Assembly (NCBI GenBank): GCA_958427895.1
Contig: CAUADW010000051.1
Coordinates: forward strand, 1-11,717
Length of the DNA: 11,717 nucleotides
Origin: an uncultured Collinsella sp.
GTDB taxonomy: Bacteria > Actinomycetota > Coriobacteriia > Coriobacteriales > Coriobacteriaceae
Reading direction: 5' to 3'
Part shown: positions 6,076 to 11,717 of the stretch, piece by piece
How positions within the stretch are numbered: the first letter of the stretch is position 1
How the letters are laid out: the number at the start of each line of letters is the position of its first letter
Translations under genes and position numbers: made by a program
Notes under the pieces: generated by a model
What the model saw: only the letters and a program-made list of their open reading frames with translations
Databases searched by the model: none
Told to the model about the DNA's origin: nothing

Positions 6076-8172
6076 TTACTTTTTGCGGGCAAGCTCACCG
6101 ATGTTGGCGATACCGGAGAAAACGGCCTCGAAGCGGTTGAGCAGCTTAAGGCGATTATCGCGGAGCTGCTCGTCCTTGTCCATGACCATAACCTCGTCAA
6201 AGAAACGGTCGATGGGTGCACGCAGGGCGGCGAGGGCGGCAAAGGCTGCCGGATAATCCTCGGCGGCCAGGGCGGCATCGACGGCGGTCTGAGCGGCCTC
6301 GGAGGCATCGGCAAGCGCGAGCTCGGCCTCGCCCATCAGGCTGCGGTCGTACTCCGCACCCAGCTCGGGCTTGGAAATGTGCGCGGCACGAGCATAAGCC
6401 GTGGCCAGGTTGTCAAAGGTCTCGGCATCGTTCTTGCGGGCCTCGTCGAGCGCGGCGCAGCGGGCGAAGAACACGGACGGCGCGATGATGTGCACGGCAG
6501 AGACCGCGGCAACGGTATCGGCGGGGATCTTCTCGTCGCGGGCCATGCTCACCAGGCGGCCATGGAAGAAATCTCGGACCTGTTGGGCGACCTCGGCGGC
6601 GTCAAACTCAATGCCCTGCTCAGCGTAGAGCTCAAGGGCGAAGTCGATAAGCGACGTGGGGTCGATCGGCAGACGGTCGCGCAGGATGTTGATGATGCCG
6701 ATAGCGGCACGACGCAGCGCGTAGGGGTCCGAAGAGCCGGTCGGGGGCTCGCCGATGGCAAAGATACCGGCGATGGTATCGAGCTTGTCGGCACAGGCCA
6801 CGATGCAGCCAACGGTGCCCTCGGGCAGCTCGTCACCGGCAAAGCGAGGACGATAGTGATCGCGAATAGCATGAGCGACCTCGTCGTTCTCCCCCATCGC
6901 GGTCGCGTAATAACCGCCCATCACGCCCTGCTGGCTCGTGAACTCGACGACGGCGTTAGACACCAGGTCGGCCTTGCACAGGTGCGCGGCGCGAGCGGCA
7001 TCGGCTGCCAGGTGAGCACCCAGGTGTGCCTCACGGGCAATAGCGAGCGCGAGCTGCTCGATGCGATCGGACTTGGCGAGCACGCTACCGAGCTTCTCCT
7101 GGAAGGCAACCTTGGCCAGACGCTCACGGAACTCGTCGAGGGAGATCTTCAAGTCCTCCTCGTAGAAGAACTTGGCATCGTCCAGACGGGCACGCACAAC
7201 GCGCTCGTTGCCGTCGATCACGCGCTCGGCGTTCTCGGGCTTGCTGTTGGAAACGACCACGAACTCACGCGTGAGCTTGCCCTCGCCGTCATAGATCGGG
7301 AAGTAGCGCTGGTTGGTGAGCATGGACTCGCAGATGATCTCGTGCGGGACCTTGAGGAACTCCTCGTCGAAGGTACCGACGAGCACCGTCGGCCACTCGC
7401 AGAGGTTGATGACCTCCTCAAAGACCTTCTTGGGCGTATCGACATGGCAGCCGGGACGGGCAGCCTCGACCTCGGCGATACCGGCAAGGATGGCCTCACG
7501 ACGGCGCTCGGCAGAAAGCACACCGGCGTCCTCGAGCACCTGCTCGTAAACAGCGGGGCTGGCGACCACATGGTCACCGGGGCCAAGCACGCGATGACCG
7601 CGCGTGGTGTTGCCGCTCGTCACGTCGGCAAACGACACGGGCACAACGTCCTCGCCCAGAAGGCAGCAGATCCAGCGGACCGGACGAACAAAGGTCGCAT
7701 GCTCGTGACCCCAGCGCTGAGAGCGGTAGTTGGGCCACTGCAGGCCAGCAATGGTCTTCTCGCACAGGGCCGTCAGGATCGGGGTGGCCGGGGCGGAAGG
7801 GATGTTCTTCTCGGCAAAGACGTACTCACGGCCGTCGGTGTCCTCGCGACGGACCAGATCCTCGGCAGCCACACCGCACTTGCGGGCGAAGCCCTGGGCG
7901 GCCTTGGTGGCGTTACCGTCGGCATCAAAGGCGATGTTGGCCGCGGGGCCGCGCTTGACCTCGTGAACCTCGTCGGTCGCGGTGGCGACGTCGGCAACGA
8001 GCGCAGCCAGGCGGCGCGGGCTCGAGATCACACGGACCTCGCCGTGGGCCAGACCGGCCTCGTCGAGACCCTTGGCGATCATGGTGCCAAGCTGCTTGAC
8101 GGCATTGTTCAGCGGTGCGGAGGGCATTTCTTCCGTACCGATCTCAAACAGGAAATCCTTAGCGTCTGCCAT
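6076..8172 (-). CDS. glyS: glycyl-tRNA synthetase beta subunit
   Basis: The beta subunit of bacterial alpha/beta-type glycyl-tRNA synthetase binds tRNA-Gly and is required for charging in the cytoplasm. The 698-residue protein begins with the family signature FLFEIGTEEMP (7-17), has the HD-like region HLCKADLVSNAVVEF near 398-411 followed by QGVMGGYYA (415-423), the motif SDPYALRRA (481-489), and a C-terminal helical anticodon-binding (DALR-type) domain from about 580. Length is normal for the family. The ATG at 8172 lies 3 bp after the glyQ stop, so the two subunits are translationally linked. The ppdK-regulator gene follows after 34 bp. Confidence 0.98.
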   Translation of the reverse strand: MADAKDFLFEIGTEEMPSAPLNNAVKQLGTMIAKGLDEAGLAHGEVRVISSPRRLAALVADVATATDEVHEVKRGPAANIAFDADGNATKAAQGFARKCGVAAEDLVRREDTDGREYVFAEKNIPSAPATPILTALCEKTIAGLQWPNYRSQRWGHEHATFVRPVRWICCLLGEDVVPVSFADVTSGNTTRGHRVLGPGDHVVASPAVYEQVLEDAGVLSAERRREAILAGIAEVEAARPGCHVDTPKKVFEEVINLCEWPTVLVGTFDEEFLKVPHEIICESMLTNQRYFPIYDGEGKLTREFVVVSNSKPENAERVIDGNERVVRARLDDAKFFYEEDLKISLDEFRERLAKVAFQEKLGSVLAKSDRIEQLALAIAREAHLGAHLAADAARAAHLCKADLVSNAVVEFTSQQGVMGGYYATAMGENDEVAHAIRDHYRPRFAGDELPEGTVGCIVACADKLDTIAGIFAIGEPPTGSSDPYALRRAAIGIINILRDRLPIDPTSLIDFALELYAEQGIEFDAAEVAQQVRDFFHGRLVSMARDEKIPADTVAAVSAVHIIAPSVFFARCAALDEARKNDAETFDNLATAYARAAHISKPELGAEYDRSLMGEAELALADASEAAQTAVDAALAAEDYPAAFAALAALRAPIDRFFDEVMVMDKDEQLRDNRLKLLNRFEAVFSGIANIGELARKK

Positions 8173-8175
8173 GGC

Positions 8176-9087
8176 TTACGCCACCTCGCCTTCCTGGTCG
8201 GCATTCTCGTTGACTCCGGCGACCTCGGCCATGTAGGCCTCGCAGCACGCCTTGGCGACGGCGCGGACGCGCAGGATGTAGTTGGCACGCTCGACCGCGG
8301 ACAGGGCGCCGCGAGCATCGAGCAGGTTGAAAGCGTGGCTGCACTTCATGACGCAGTCGTACGCCGGCAGCGGCAGCTTGCGCTCCAGACAGGAGTGGCA
8401 CTCGGCCTCGTAGTCATCAAACTTCTGACGCATCATCTCGACGTTAGCGACCTCAAAGTTGTAGGCGCTGAACTCGCGCTCGTTCTCGAGGAACACGTCG
8501 CCATAGGTCATGGGCGTGCCGTCGGGCAGGTAGCTCCACACCAGGTCGTAGACGGAGTTGACGCCCTGGGCGTACATGGCGATACGCTCTAGGCCATAGG
8601 TGATCTCGACTGGCACGGGGTCGACCTCGATGCCGCCCACCTGCTGGAAGTACGTAAACTGCGTGACCTCCATGCCGTTGAGCCAGACCTCCCAGCCAAG
8701 GCCCCAGGCGCCAAGGGTCGGGCTCTCCCAGTCGTCCTCGACAAAGCGGACGTCATGGTCGTTGGGGTCCAGACCGATAGCGGCAAGAGACCCCAGGTAG
8801 AGCTCCTGGGCGTTGACCGGCGAGGGCTTGATAAGCACCTGGAACTGATAGTAGTGCTGCATGCGGTTGGGGTTCTCGCCGTAGCGGCCGTCGGCGGGAC
8901 GGCGGCAGGGCTGCGCATAGCAGGTGCGCCACTCGGCGGGACCGAGCGAGCGCAGCGTGGTCGCGGTATGGAAGGTACCGGCACCGACCTCGGAGTCATA
9001 GGGCTGCATAATGACGCAGCCCTGCTCGCCCCAGTACTGCTGGAGGCGCAGGATGATGTCTTGGAAGGAAAGCGATGAAGCGTTCAT
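8176..9087 (-). CDS. glyQ: glycyl-tRNA synthetase alpha subunit
   Basis: The alpha subunit is a class II aminoacyl-tRNA synthetase catalytic subunit that activates glycine with ATP. The 303-residue protein matches the family closely: YWGEQGCVIMQPYDSEVGAG at 18-37, RRPADGRYGENPNR at 62-75, HYYQFQVLIKPSP at 78-90, LGAWGLGWEVWLNGMEVTQF at 125-144, and motif 3 EITYGLERIAMY at 161-172. The ATG at 9087 agrees with the family N-terminus. AGAGG lies only 1 nt before it; GAGGGGA about 10 nt upstream is the likelier ribosome binding site. Together with glyS this is the split-subunit type of enzyme. It follows lepB by 59 bp. Confidence 0.98.
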   Translation of the reverse strand: MNASSLSFQDIILRLQQYWGEQGCVIMQPYDSEVGAGTFHTATTLRSLGPAEWRTCYAQPCRRPADGRYGENPNRMQHYYQFQVLIKPSPVNAQELYLGSLAAIGLDPNDHDVRFVEDDWESPTLGAWGLGWEVWLNGMEVTQFTYFQQVGGIEVDPVPVEITYGLERIAMYAQGVNSVYDLVWSYLPDGTPMTYGDVFLENEREFSAYNFEVANVEMMRQKFDDYEAECHSCLERKLPLPAYDCVMKCSHAFNLLDARGALSAVERANYILRVRAVAKACCEAYMAEVAGVNENADQEGEVA

Positions 9088-9146
9088 GCCTCTAATATCC
9101 CCTCGTCGAAACGATTACACGGTTAGGTACTGTACTATAGCGGTTT
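9088..9146 (-). other. lepB-glyQ junction
   Basis: This 59-bp gap carries TATAGT on the minus strand (9133-9138), which could be a -10 box, but no recognisable -35 precedes it. GTAC occurs twice around an A, forming a short palindrome. There is no terminator with a U tract and no room for a T-box leader of the kind that controls glyQS in Firmicutes. Read-through from lepB, a weak promoter, or both are possible. Confidence 0.4.
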
Positions 9147-9710
9147 TTAGTCGATAGCGCCGATGCGGTTGAGCGGCCAGTAGCGCACAAGCGCCACAGC
9201 GATCAAATCAGAGCGATCGACGGGACCAAAGTAGCGTGAGTCGGCAGAGTTTTCGCGGTTGTCGCCCATCACCCACACGCACCCATCGGGAACGGTGTAG
9301 GGATAGCTTACCTGAGCACCGGGCGCTTGGACCGAAAGTGGCCAGCTCATGCCCGTCGTATAGTCCTCGTCGAGCGCTTGGCCGTCAACGACCACCTTGC
9401 CATCCTGCAGGTCGACCGTCTGGCCGGCCGTGGCAATAACACGCTTGACAAGAACATCATGCTCGGAGGTGCCATCGGGGTTGTGAAACACAACGATATC
9501 GCCCTGCTTGACGGGCTGACCGAGCTCGAGGCTCACCTTTTGCGCCAGGATCTGGTCGCCAATCTCGATTGTGTCCTCCATAGAGCCGGTGGGCACCACA
9601 AAGGGCTCGACCACAAAGGAGCGGATCAGGAAGGTGGCCACAAGCGCGATCGCGATGACCGCGATCCACTCAAAAGCGCCCCTCAACGCGGAATGTTGCG
9701 TAGGAACCAT
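9147..9710 (-). CDS. lepB: signal peptidase I
   Basis: Type I signal peptidase (family S26) removes signal peptides from exported proteins at the outer face of the membrane. The 187-residue protein has one N-terminal transmembrane segment (about 14-34), then the catalytic Ser in VVPTGSMEDTI (S43) and the catalytic Lys in VLVKRVIATAG (K89). The box GDNRENSADSRYFGPV at 149-164 is the conserved C-terminal signature. This is the single-anchor form common in Gram-positive bacteria. The ATG at 9710 lies 2 bp after the trmD stop, with GAGGAG 5 nt upstream inside the trmD end. A longer open frame reaches GTG-type starts up to 9848 inside trmD but would add a non-family N-terminus. Here it follows trmD directly, with rplS moved elsewhere. 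Confidence 0.96.
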   Translation of the reverse strand: MVPTQHSALRGAFEWIAVIAIALVATFLIRSFVVEPFVVPTGSMEDTIEIGDQILAQKVSLELGQPVKQGDIVVFHNPDGTSEHDVLVKRVIATAGQTVDLQDGKVVVDGQALDEDYTTGMSWPLSVQAPGAQVSYPYTVPDGCVWVMGDNRENSADSRYFGPVDRSDLIAVALVRYWPLNRIGAID

Positions 9711-9712
9711 AC

Positions 9713-10471
9713 TCACTCCTCGCTCTGCGAATACGAAGCGTCCAAAATCTCCTGCGCATATGCACGCTCCTGGGGCGTGAGCCGCGCAGTCTCGATCAGG
9801 TCGGGACGCCAGCGGCAGGTGCGCTCGATGGCGTTCTTGCGGCGCCAAGCGTCGACCTTGGCGTGATCGCCACTCACGAGCACCGGCGGCACGCCCTCGC
9901 CGTTGAACTCGGCGGGACGGGTGTACTGCGCGTACTCGAGCAGGCCTCCGTCCTCGGCGGTCGAGAACGACTCGTCCACATTGCTCATCTCATCGCCCAG
10001 GGCGCCGGGAATCAGGCGTACGACGGCATCGGCAACGACCATAGCGGGAAGTTCGCCACCCGTAAGCACATAGTCGCCGATCGACAGACGCTCATCGGCA
10101 TACGCATACGCGCGCTCGTCGACGCCCTCGTAGCGACTGCACACAAACAGCAGGCGTTCACTTTTGAGCAGGCGCTCGGCCACATGCTGCGTAAAAGGCT
10201 CGCCACAGGGGGTAAAGAACACCACAGTGGGCTTGGGACCCTCTGCGCTAATGGCCTCGATGGCCTCTGCGATAGGCCCGACCTTCATAAGCATGCCCTG
10301 CCCGCCGCCGTACGGCTCGTCATCGACGGTACGATGGCGGTCGTGCGTCCAGTCGCGCAGGTTATACGCCTTAAAATCAAAAAGGCCGGCCTTGCGGGCG
10401 CGGCCCAAAATCGACGTGGACATGACGGGCTCAAACATCTCGGGAAAGACCGAAAGGGTCTCGATCAGCAT
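9713..10471 (-). CDS. trmD: tRNA (guanine-N1)-methyltransferase
   Basis: TrmD methylates G37 of tRNAs with S-adenosylmethionine, preventing +1 frameshifting. The 252-residue SPOUT protein carries the trefoil-knot motifs: HDRHRTVDDEPYGGGQGMLM at 43-62, RYEGVDER at 113-120, SIGDYVLTGGELP at 130-142, and RLIPGALG at 152-159. The segment aligning with the catalytic Asp region reads VDESF at 165-169, with Glu rather than Asp directly before Ser-Phe. A four-residue longer loop follows, before GLLEYAQYTRP. The ATG at 10471 has GGGAGGA 4 nt upstream and lies 10 bp after rimM. Confidence 0.98.
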   Translation of the reverse strand: MLIETLSVFPEMFEPVMSTSILGRARKAGLFDFKAYNLRDWTHDRHRTVDDEPYGGGQGMLMKVGPIAEAIEAISAEGPKPTVVFFTPCGEPFTQHVAERLLKSERLLFVCSRYEGVDERAYAYADERLSIGDYVLTGGELPAMVVADAVVRLIPGALGDEMSNVDESFSTAEDGGLLEYAQYTRPAEFNGEGVPPVLVSGDHAKVDAWRRKNAIERTCRWRPDLIETARLTPQERAYAQEILDASYSQSEE

Positions 10472-10481
10472 GTTGTCCTCC

Positions 10482-11003
10482 CTACTTGTCCATATCGATC
10501 AGGCCGTCCATCACGTGGACGGAAATTGTTCCTGTGTCGGGAAGATCGAGCACAACCTGCTCGATCACGGGAATCAGCACCTCGCCGTACCGATCGCCCT
10601 CGACAACCCAAACATCGTTAGCAGGCGTCGACATAATCTCGACGATCGTGCCGAGTAAACCGAAGCGCTCGTCGACCACCTCGCGACCCATCAGGTCGGT
10701 ATAGGCAGCGTCGAGCGAATCGAGCTCAAAGTCGTCACGATTTGCCAACACGTAGCATCCCGTGATGCCCTCGGCGGCCGTCAAGTCGTCAATGCCCTCA
10801 AACGAGACCAGATCGCCATCGCCCGTATCGGTGACGGACACGACCGTGCAAAAGCGGTCGCGCTTGAGCGCCGGCGGCGTCAGGGCGACGCGCATACCAG
10901 GCTCTAATACAGAAGGAAGCCCCCGCAGCGGCTGCGCGAGGACCTCCCCCTTCCTTCCGTGCGGCTTGACCACACGGGCGATGTTTTTGTACTGGGACCT
11001 CAA
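10482..11003 (-). CDS. rimM: ribosome maturation factor RimM
   Basis: RimM binds S19 and helps mature the 3' domain of 16S rRNA in the 30S head. The 173-residue protein has the N-terminal RimM domain with IARVVKPHGRKGEV at 8-21, and a C-terminal PRC-barrel domain from about 100 (DLMGREVVD at 103-111, PANDVWVV at 127-134, VLIPVIEQVVLDL at 142-154). Length is normal. The only reasonable start is a TTG at 11003, 4 bp after the khpA stop. There is a stop in the same frame a few codons upstream and no ATG or GTG between. The TTG lies in the loop of a perfect hairpin and is only 2 nt from AGGA, so translation may depend on coupling to khpA. Confidence 0.96.
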   Translation of the reverse strand: MRSQYKNIARVVKPHGRKGEVLAQPLRGLPSVLEPGMRVALTPPALKRDRFCTVVSVTDTGDGDLVSFEGIDDLTAAEGITGCYVLANRDDFELDSLDAAYTDLMGREVVDERFGLLGTIVEIMSTPANDVWVVEGDRYGEVLIPVIEQVVLDLPDTGTISVHVMDGLIDMDK

Positions 11004-11008
11004 GGTCC
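10995..11008 (-). promoter_or_regulatory. hairpin presenting the rimM UUG start codon
   Basis: In the mRNA, GGACCU-UG-AGGUCC is a perfect 6-bp inverted repeat; drawn as GGACC-UUGA-GGUCC, the UUG start codon fills the tetraloop. The 5' arm contains most of the putative ribosome binding site AGGA. Just outside, CUGGG (upstream) could pair with CCCAG (downstream) as a competing fold. Ribosomes finishing khpA, whose UAG overlaps the hairpin base, would open it, which suggests coupling. Confidence 0.5.
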
Positions 11009-11292
11009 TAGCCCAGAACCTCTACCTCGACAGCAGTGTCGAGGCGAGCGGCCAGTGCACGGGCGAGCGTGCGAATGGCCTTGATGGTACGGCCACGACG
11101 GCCGATGACCTTAGCGACGTCATCCTCGGCGACCGAAACCTCAATCGTAGAGGCGTCGTCACCATCGATGACCTCAAGGCTCACGGAATCCGGGTCGTCG
11201 ACGATCTGAACAACGAGATATTCGACGAGATCGGCGATGCGATCTGAGAGCATTGCCTCACCCTCGAGCTGTGCAGCGTCAACCTCAGGCAC
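11008..11292 (-). CDS. khpA: KH-domain RNA-binding protein KhpA
   Basis: KhpA is a small single-KH-domain RNA-binding protein; in other Gram-positive bacteria it partners KhpB (Jag/EloR) and affects cell division and RNA binding. The 94-residue protein has the KH signature VAKVIGRRGRTIKAI at 59-73 with the GRRG loop at 64-67. The GTG at 11292 has GAGGAG 6 nt upstream inside the rpsP end and lies 3 bp after the rpsP stop. An internal ATG at codon 14 (11253) would give an 81-residue protein nearer the usual family size, also with a purine-rich GAGGG upstream, so the start is uncertain. Its place between rpsP and rimM is conserved across many bacteria. Confidence 0.93.
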   Translation of the reverse strand: MPEVDAAQLEGEAMLSDRIADLVEYLVVQIVDDPDSVSLEVIDGDDASTIEVSVAEDDVAKVIGRRGRTIKAIRTLARALAARLDTAVEVEVLG

Positions 11293-11295
11293 GAT

Positions 11296-11637
11296 TTACT
11301 CCTCGGCGCCCTCAGCGGCCTCAGCGGCAGCCTTAGCGGCCTCGGCCTCTTTGGCGAGCTGCTTCTTGGACTTCTTGACGACGGTCTCGGTCTTCTCGCC
11401 CTCGTTAGCGGCCTTGACCAGAGCGGCGACGGCGTCGGTAAGCTGAGCGCCCTTGGACTGCCAGTCGGCGATCTTCTCGAGGTCGAGGTTGATGGTCTTG
11501 GGGGCGGTCATCGGGTTGTAGCGGCCAACCTCCTCGATGATACGACCGTCACGCGGGGCGCGGGAATCGGCGACGACGACACGGTAGTACGGACGCTTCT
11601 TAGCGCCGTGACGAGCAAGGCGAATCTTGACTGCCAA
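11296..11637 (-). CDS. rpsP: 30S ribosomal protein S16
   Basis: S16 is needed for assembly of the 30S body. The 113-residue protein begins with the family sequence AVKIRLARHGAKKRPYYR and continues with VVADSRAPRDGRIIEEVGRYNP. From about residue 79 it carries a low-complexity Lys/Ala/Glu tail, a common feature of actinobacterial S16. The start is a TTG at 11637, 6 nt after GGAGGAG. The family N-terminus begins exactly here, and the frame's further extension to 11673 would add 12 unrelated residues. It is the first gene of the rpsP-khpA-rimM-trmD-lepB cluster. Confidence 0.97.
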   Translation of the reverse strand: MAVKIRLARHGAKKRPYYRVVVADSRAPRDGRIIEEVGRYNPMTAPKTINLDLEKIADWQSKGAQLTDAVAALVKAANEGEKTETVVKKSKKQLAKEAEAAKAAAEAAEGAEE

Positions 11638-11656
11638 AGGAAACTCCTCCAACCAA

Positions 11657-11671
11657 GCAGCTTTAGGCTGC
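11657..11671 (-). promoter_or_regulatory. small hairpin in the rpsP leader
   Basis: GCAGC and GCUGC form a 5-bp stem around CUAAA, about 8 nt before the GGAGGAG ribosome binding site. It would lie in the first 50 nt of the transcript if the -10-like box at 11694-11699 is used. This is a minor structure and may have no function. Confidence 0.3.
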
Positions 11672-11693
11672 AACTACAAACAAACAGTTGAAC

Positions 11694-11699
11694 ATAATA
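11694..11699 (-). promoter_or_regulatory. candidate -10 box for the rpsP cluster
   Basis: TATTAT on the minus strand matches the -10 consensus at five of six positions and would start transcription near 11687, about 50 nt before the TTG start. The -35 region would lie at or beyond the window edge, so it cannot be judged. In many genomes ffh lies directly upstream; a promoter here would uncouple rpsP from it. Confidence 0.5.
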
Positions 11700-11717
11700 C
11701 GCCATCGACGCGGGCAG

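Noticed and set aside
5908..8592. 894-codon open frame on the plus strand, antisense to glyS and parts of the PPDK regulator and glyQ
   Set aside because: It crosses three genes with strong family matches and the gaps between them. Its product is a repetitive Gly/Val/Leu-rich sequence typical of the antisense frame of GC-rich genes, where TTA, CTA and TCA codons are rare. It has no convincing ribosome binding site or family resemblance.
9088..9146. T-box or glycine riboswitch upstream of glyQS
   Set aside because: The gap is only 59 bp, with no room for a T-box and no specifier or antiterminator elements.
9711..9848. Longer LepB start inside trmD
   Set aside because: The extra 46 residues overlap trmD and precede the normal N-terminal anchor. 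GAGGAG is correctly spaced before the ATG at 9710.
11508..11705. 65-codon minus-strand frame overlapping the rpsP start
   Set aside because: It overlaps rpsP in another frame, lacks a ribosome binding site and resembles no family; S16 accounts for the coding signal.
1..11717. Mobile element, CRISPR array, defence island or novel enzyme system
   Set aside because: Every long well-supported reading frame belongs to a known housekeeping family; there are no terminal repeats, integrase or transposase genes, spacer arrays or unassigned conserved-looking genes.

Overview
All genes in this 11.7 kb window lie on the minus strand, so transcription runs from high to low coordinates. Base composition is high in GC (roughly 60% by eye), GTG and TTG starts are used alongside ATG, and the proteins look actinobacterial. 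Together with a clostridial-style pyruvate phosphate dikinase cassette, this suggests a gut Coriobacteriia such as Collinsella. That assignment is an inference from gene order and protein character; no database was searched.

Layout in transcription order. (1) 11717-9147: rpsP (S16), khpA (KH RNA-binding protein), rimM (16S maturation factor), trmD (tRNA m1G37 methyltransferase) and lepB (signal peptidase I). Gaps are only 2-10 bp, and a -10-like box lies just upstream of rpsP. (2) 9087-5166: glyQ and glyS (glycyl-tRNA synthetase alpha and beta), then a PPDK regulatory kinase/phosphorylase of the DUF299 family. (3) 5165-4868: a 298-bp, partly AT-rich intergenic region with phased short repeats, a palindrome and two leader hairpins. 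(4) 4867-2117: ppdK, ending in a UUCG-capped hairpin terminator. (5) 2050-1567: rplS (L19), apparently a separate unit with a good promoter, a structured leader and its own strong terminator. (6) 1473-11: rnhB (RNase HII) and yraN (UPF0102), followed by an ATG overlapping the yraN stop that probably begins the next gene beyond the window.

This is ordinary housekeeping content: ribosome assembly, tRNA modification and charging, secretion, R-loop and ribonucleotide repair, and PEP/pyruvate interconversion. In many bacteria rpsP-rimM-trmD-rplS-lepB-rnhB-yraN form one contiguous block; here glyQS, the PPDK regulator and ppdK separate trmD-lepB from rplS-rnhB-yraN. The PPDK regulator sits directly upstream of its likely target, whose Thr-Ser-His phosphorylation motif is intact.

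I found no mobile element, CRISPR array, tRNA, rRNA or defence system, and no clearly new protein system. The points worth a second look are regulatory: the repeats and hairpins upstream of ppdK, the rimM UUG start codon placed in a hairpin loop, and the rplS leader.
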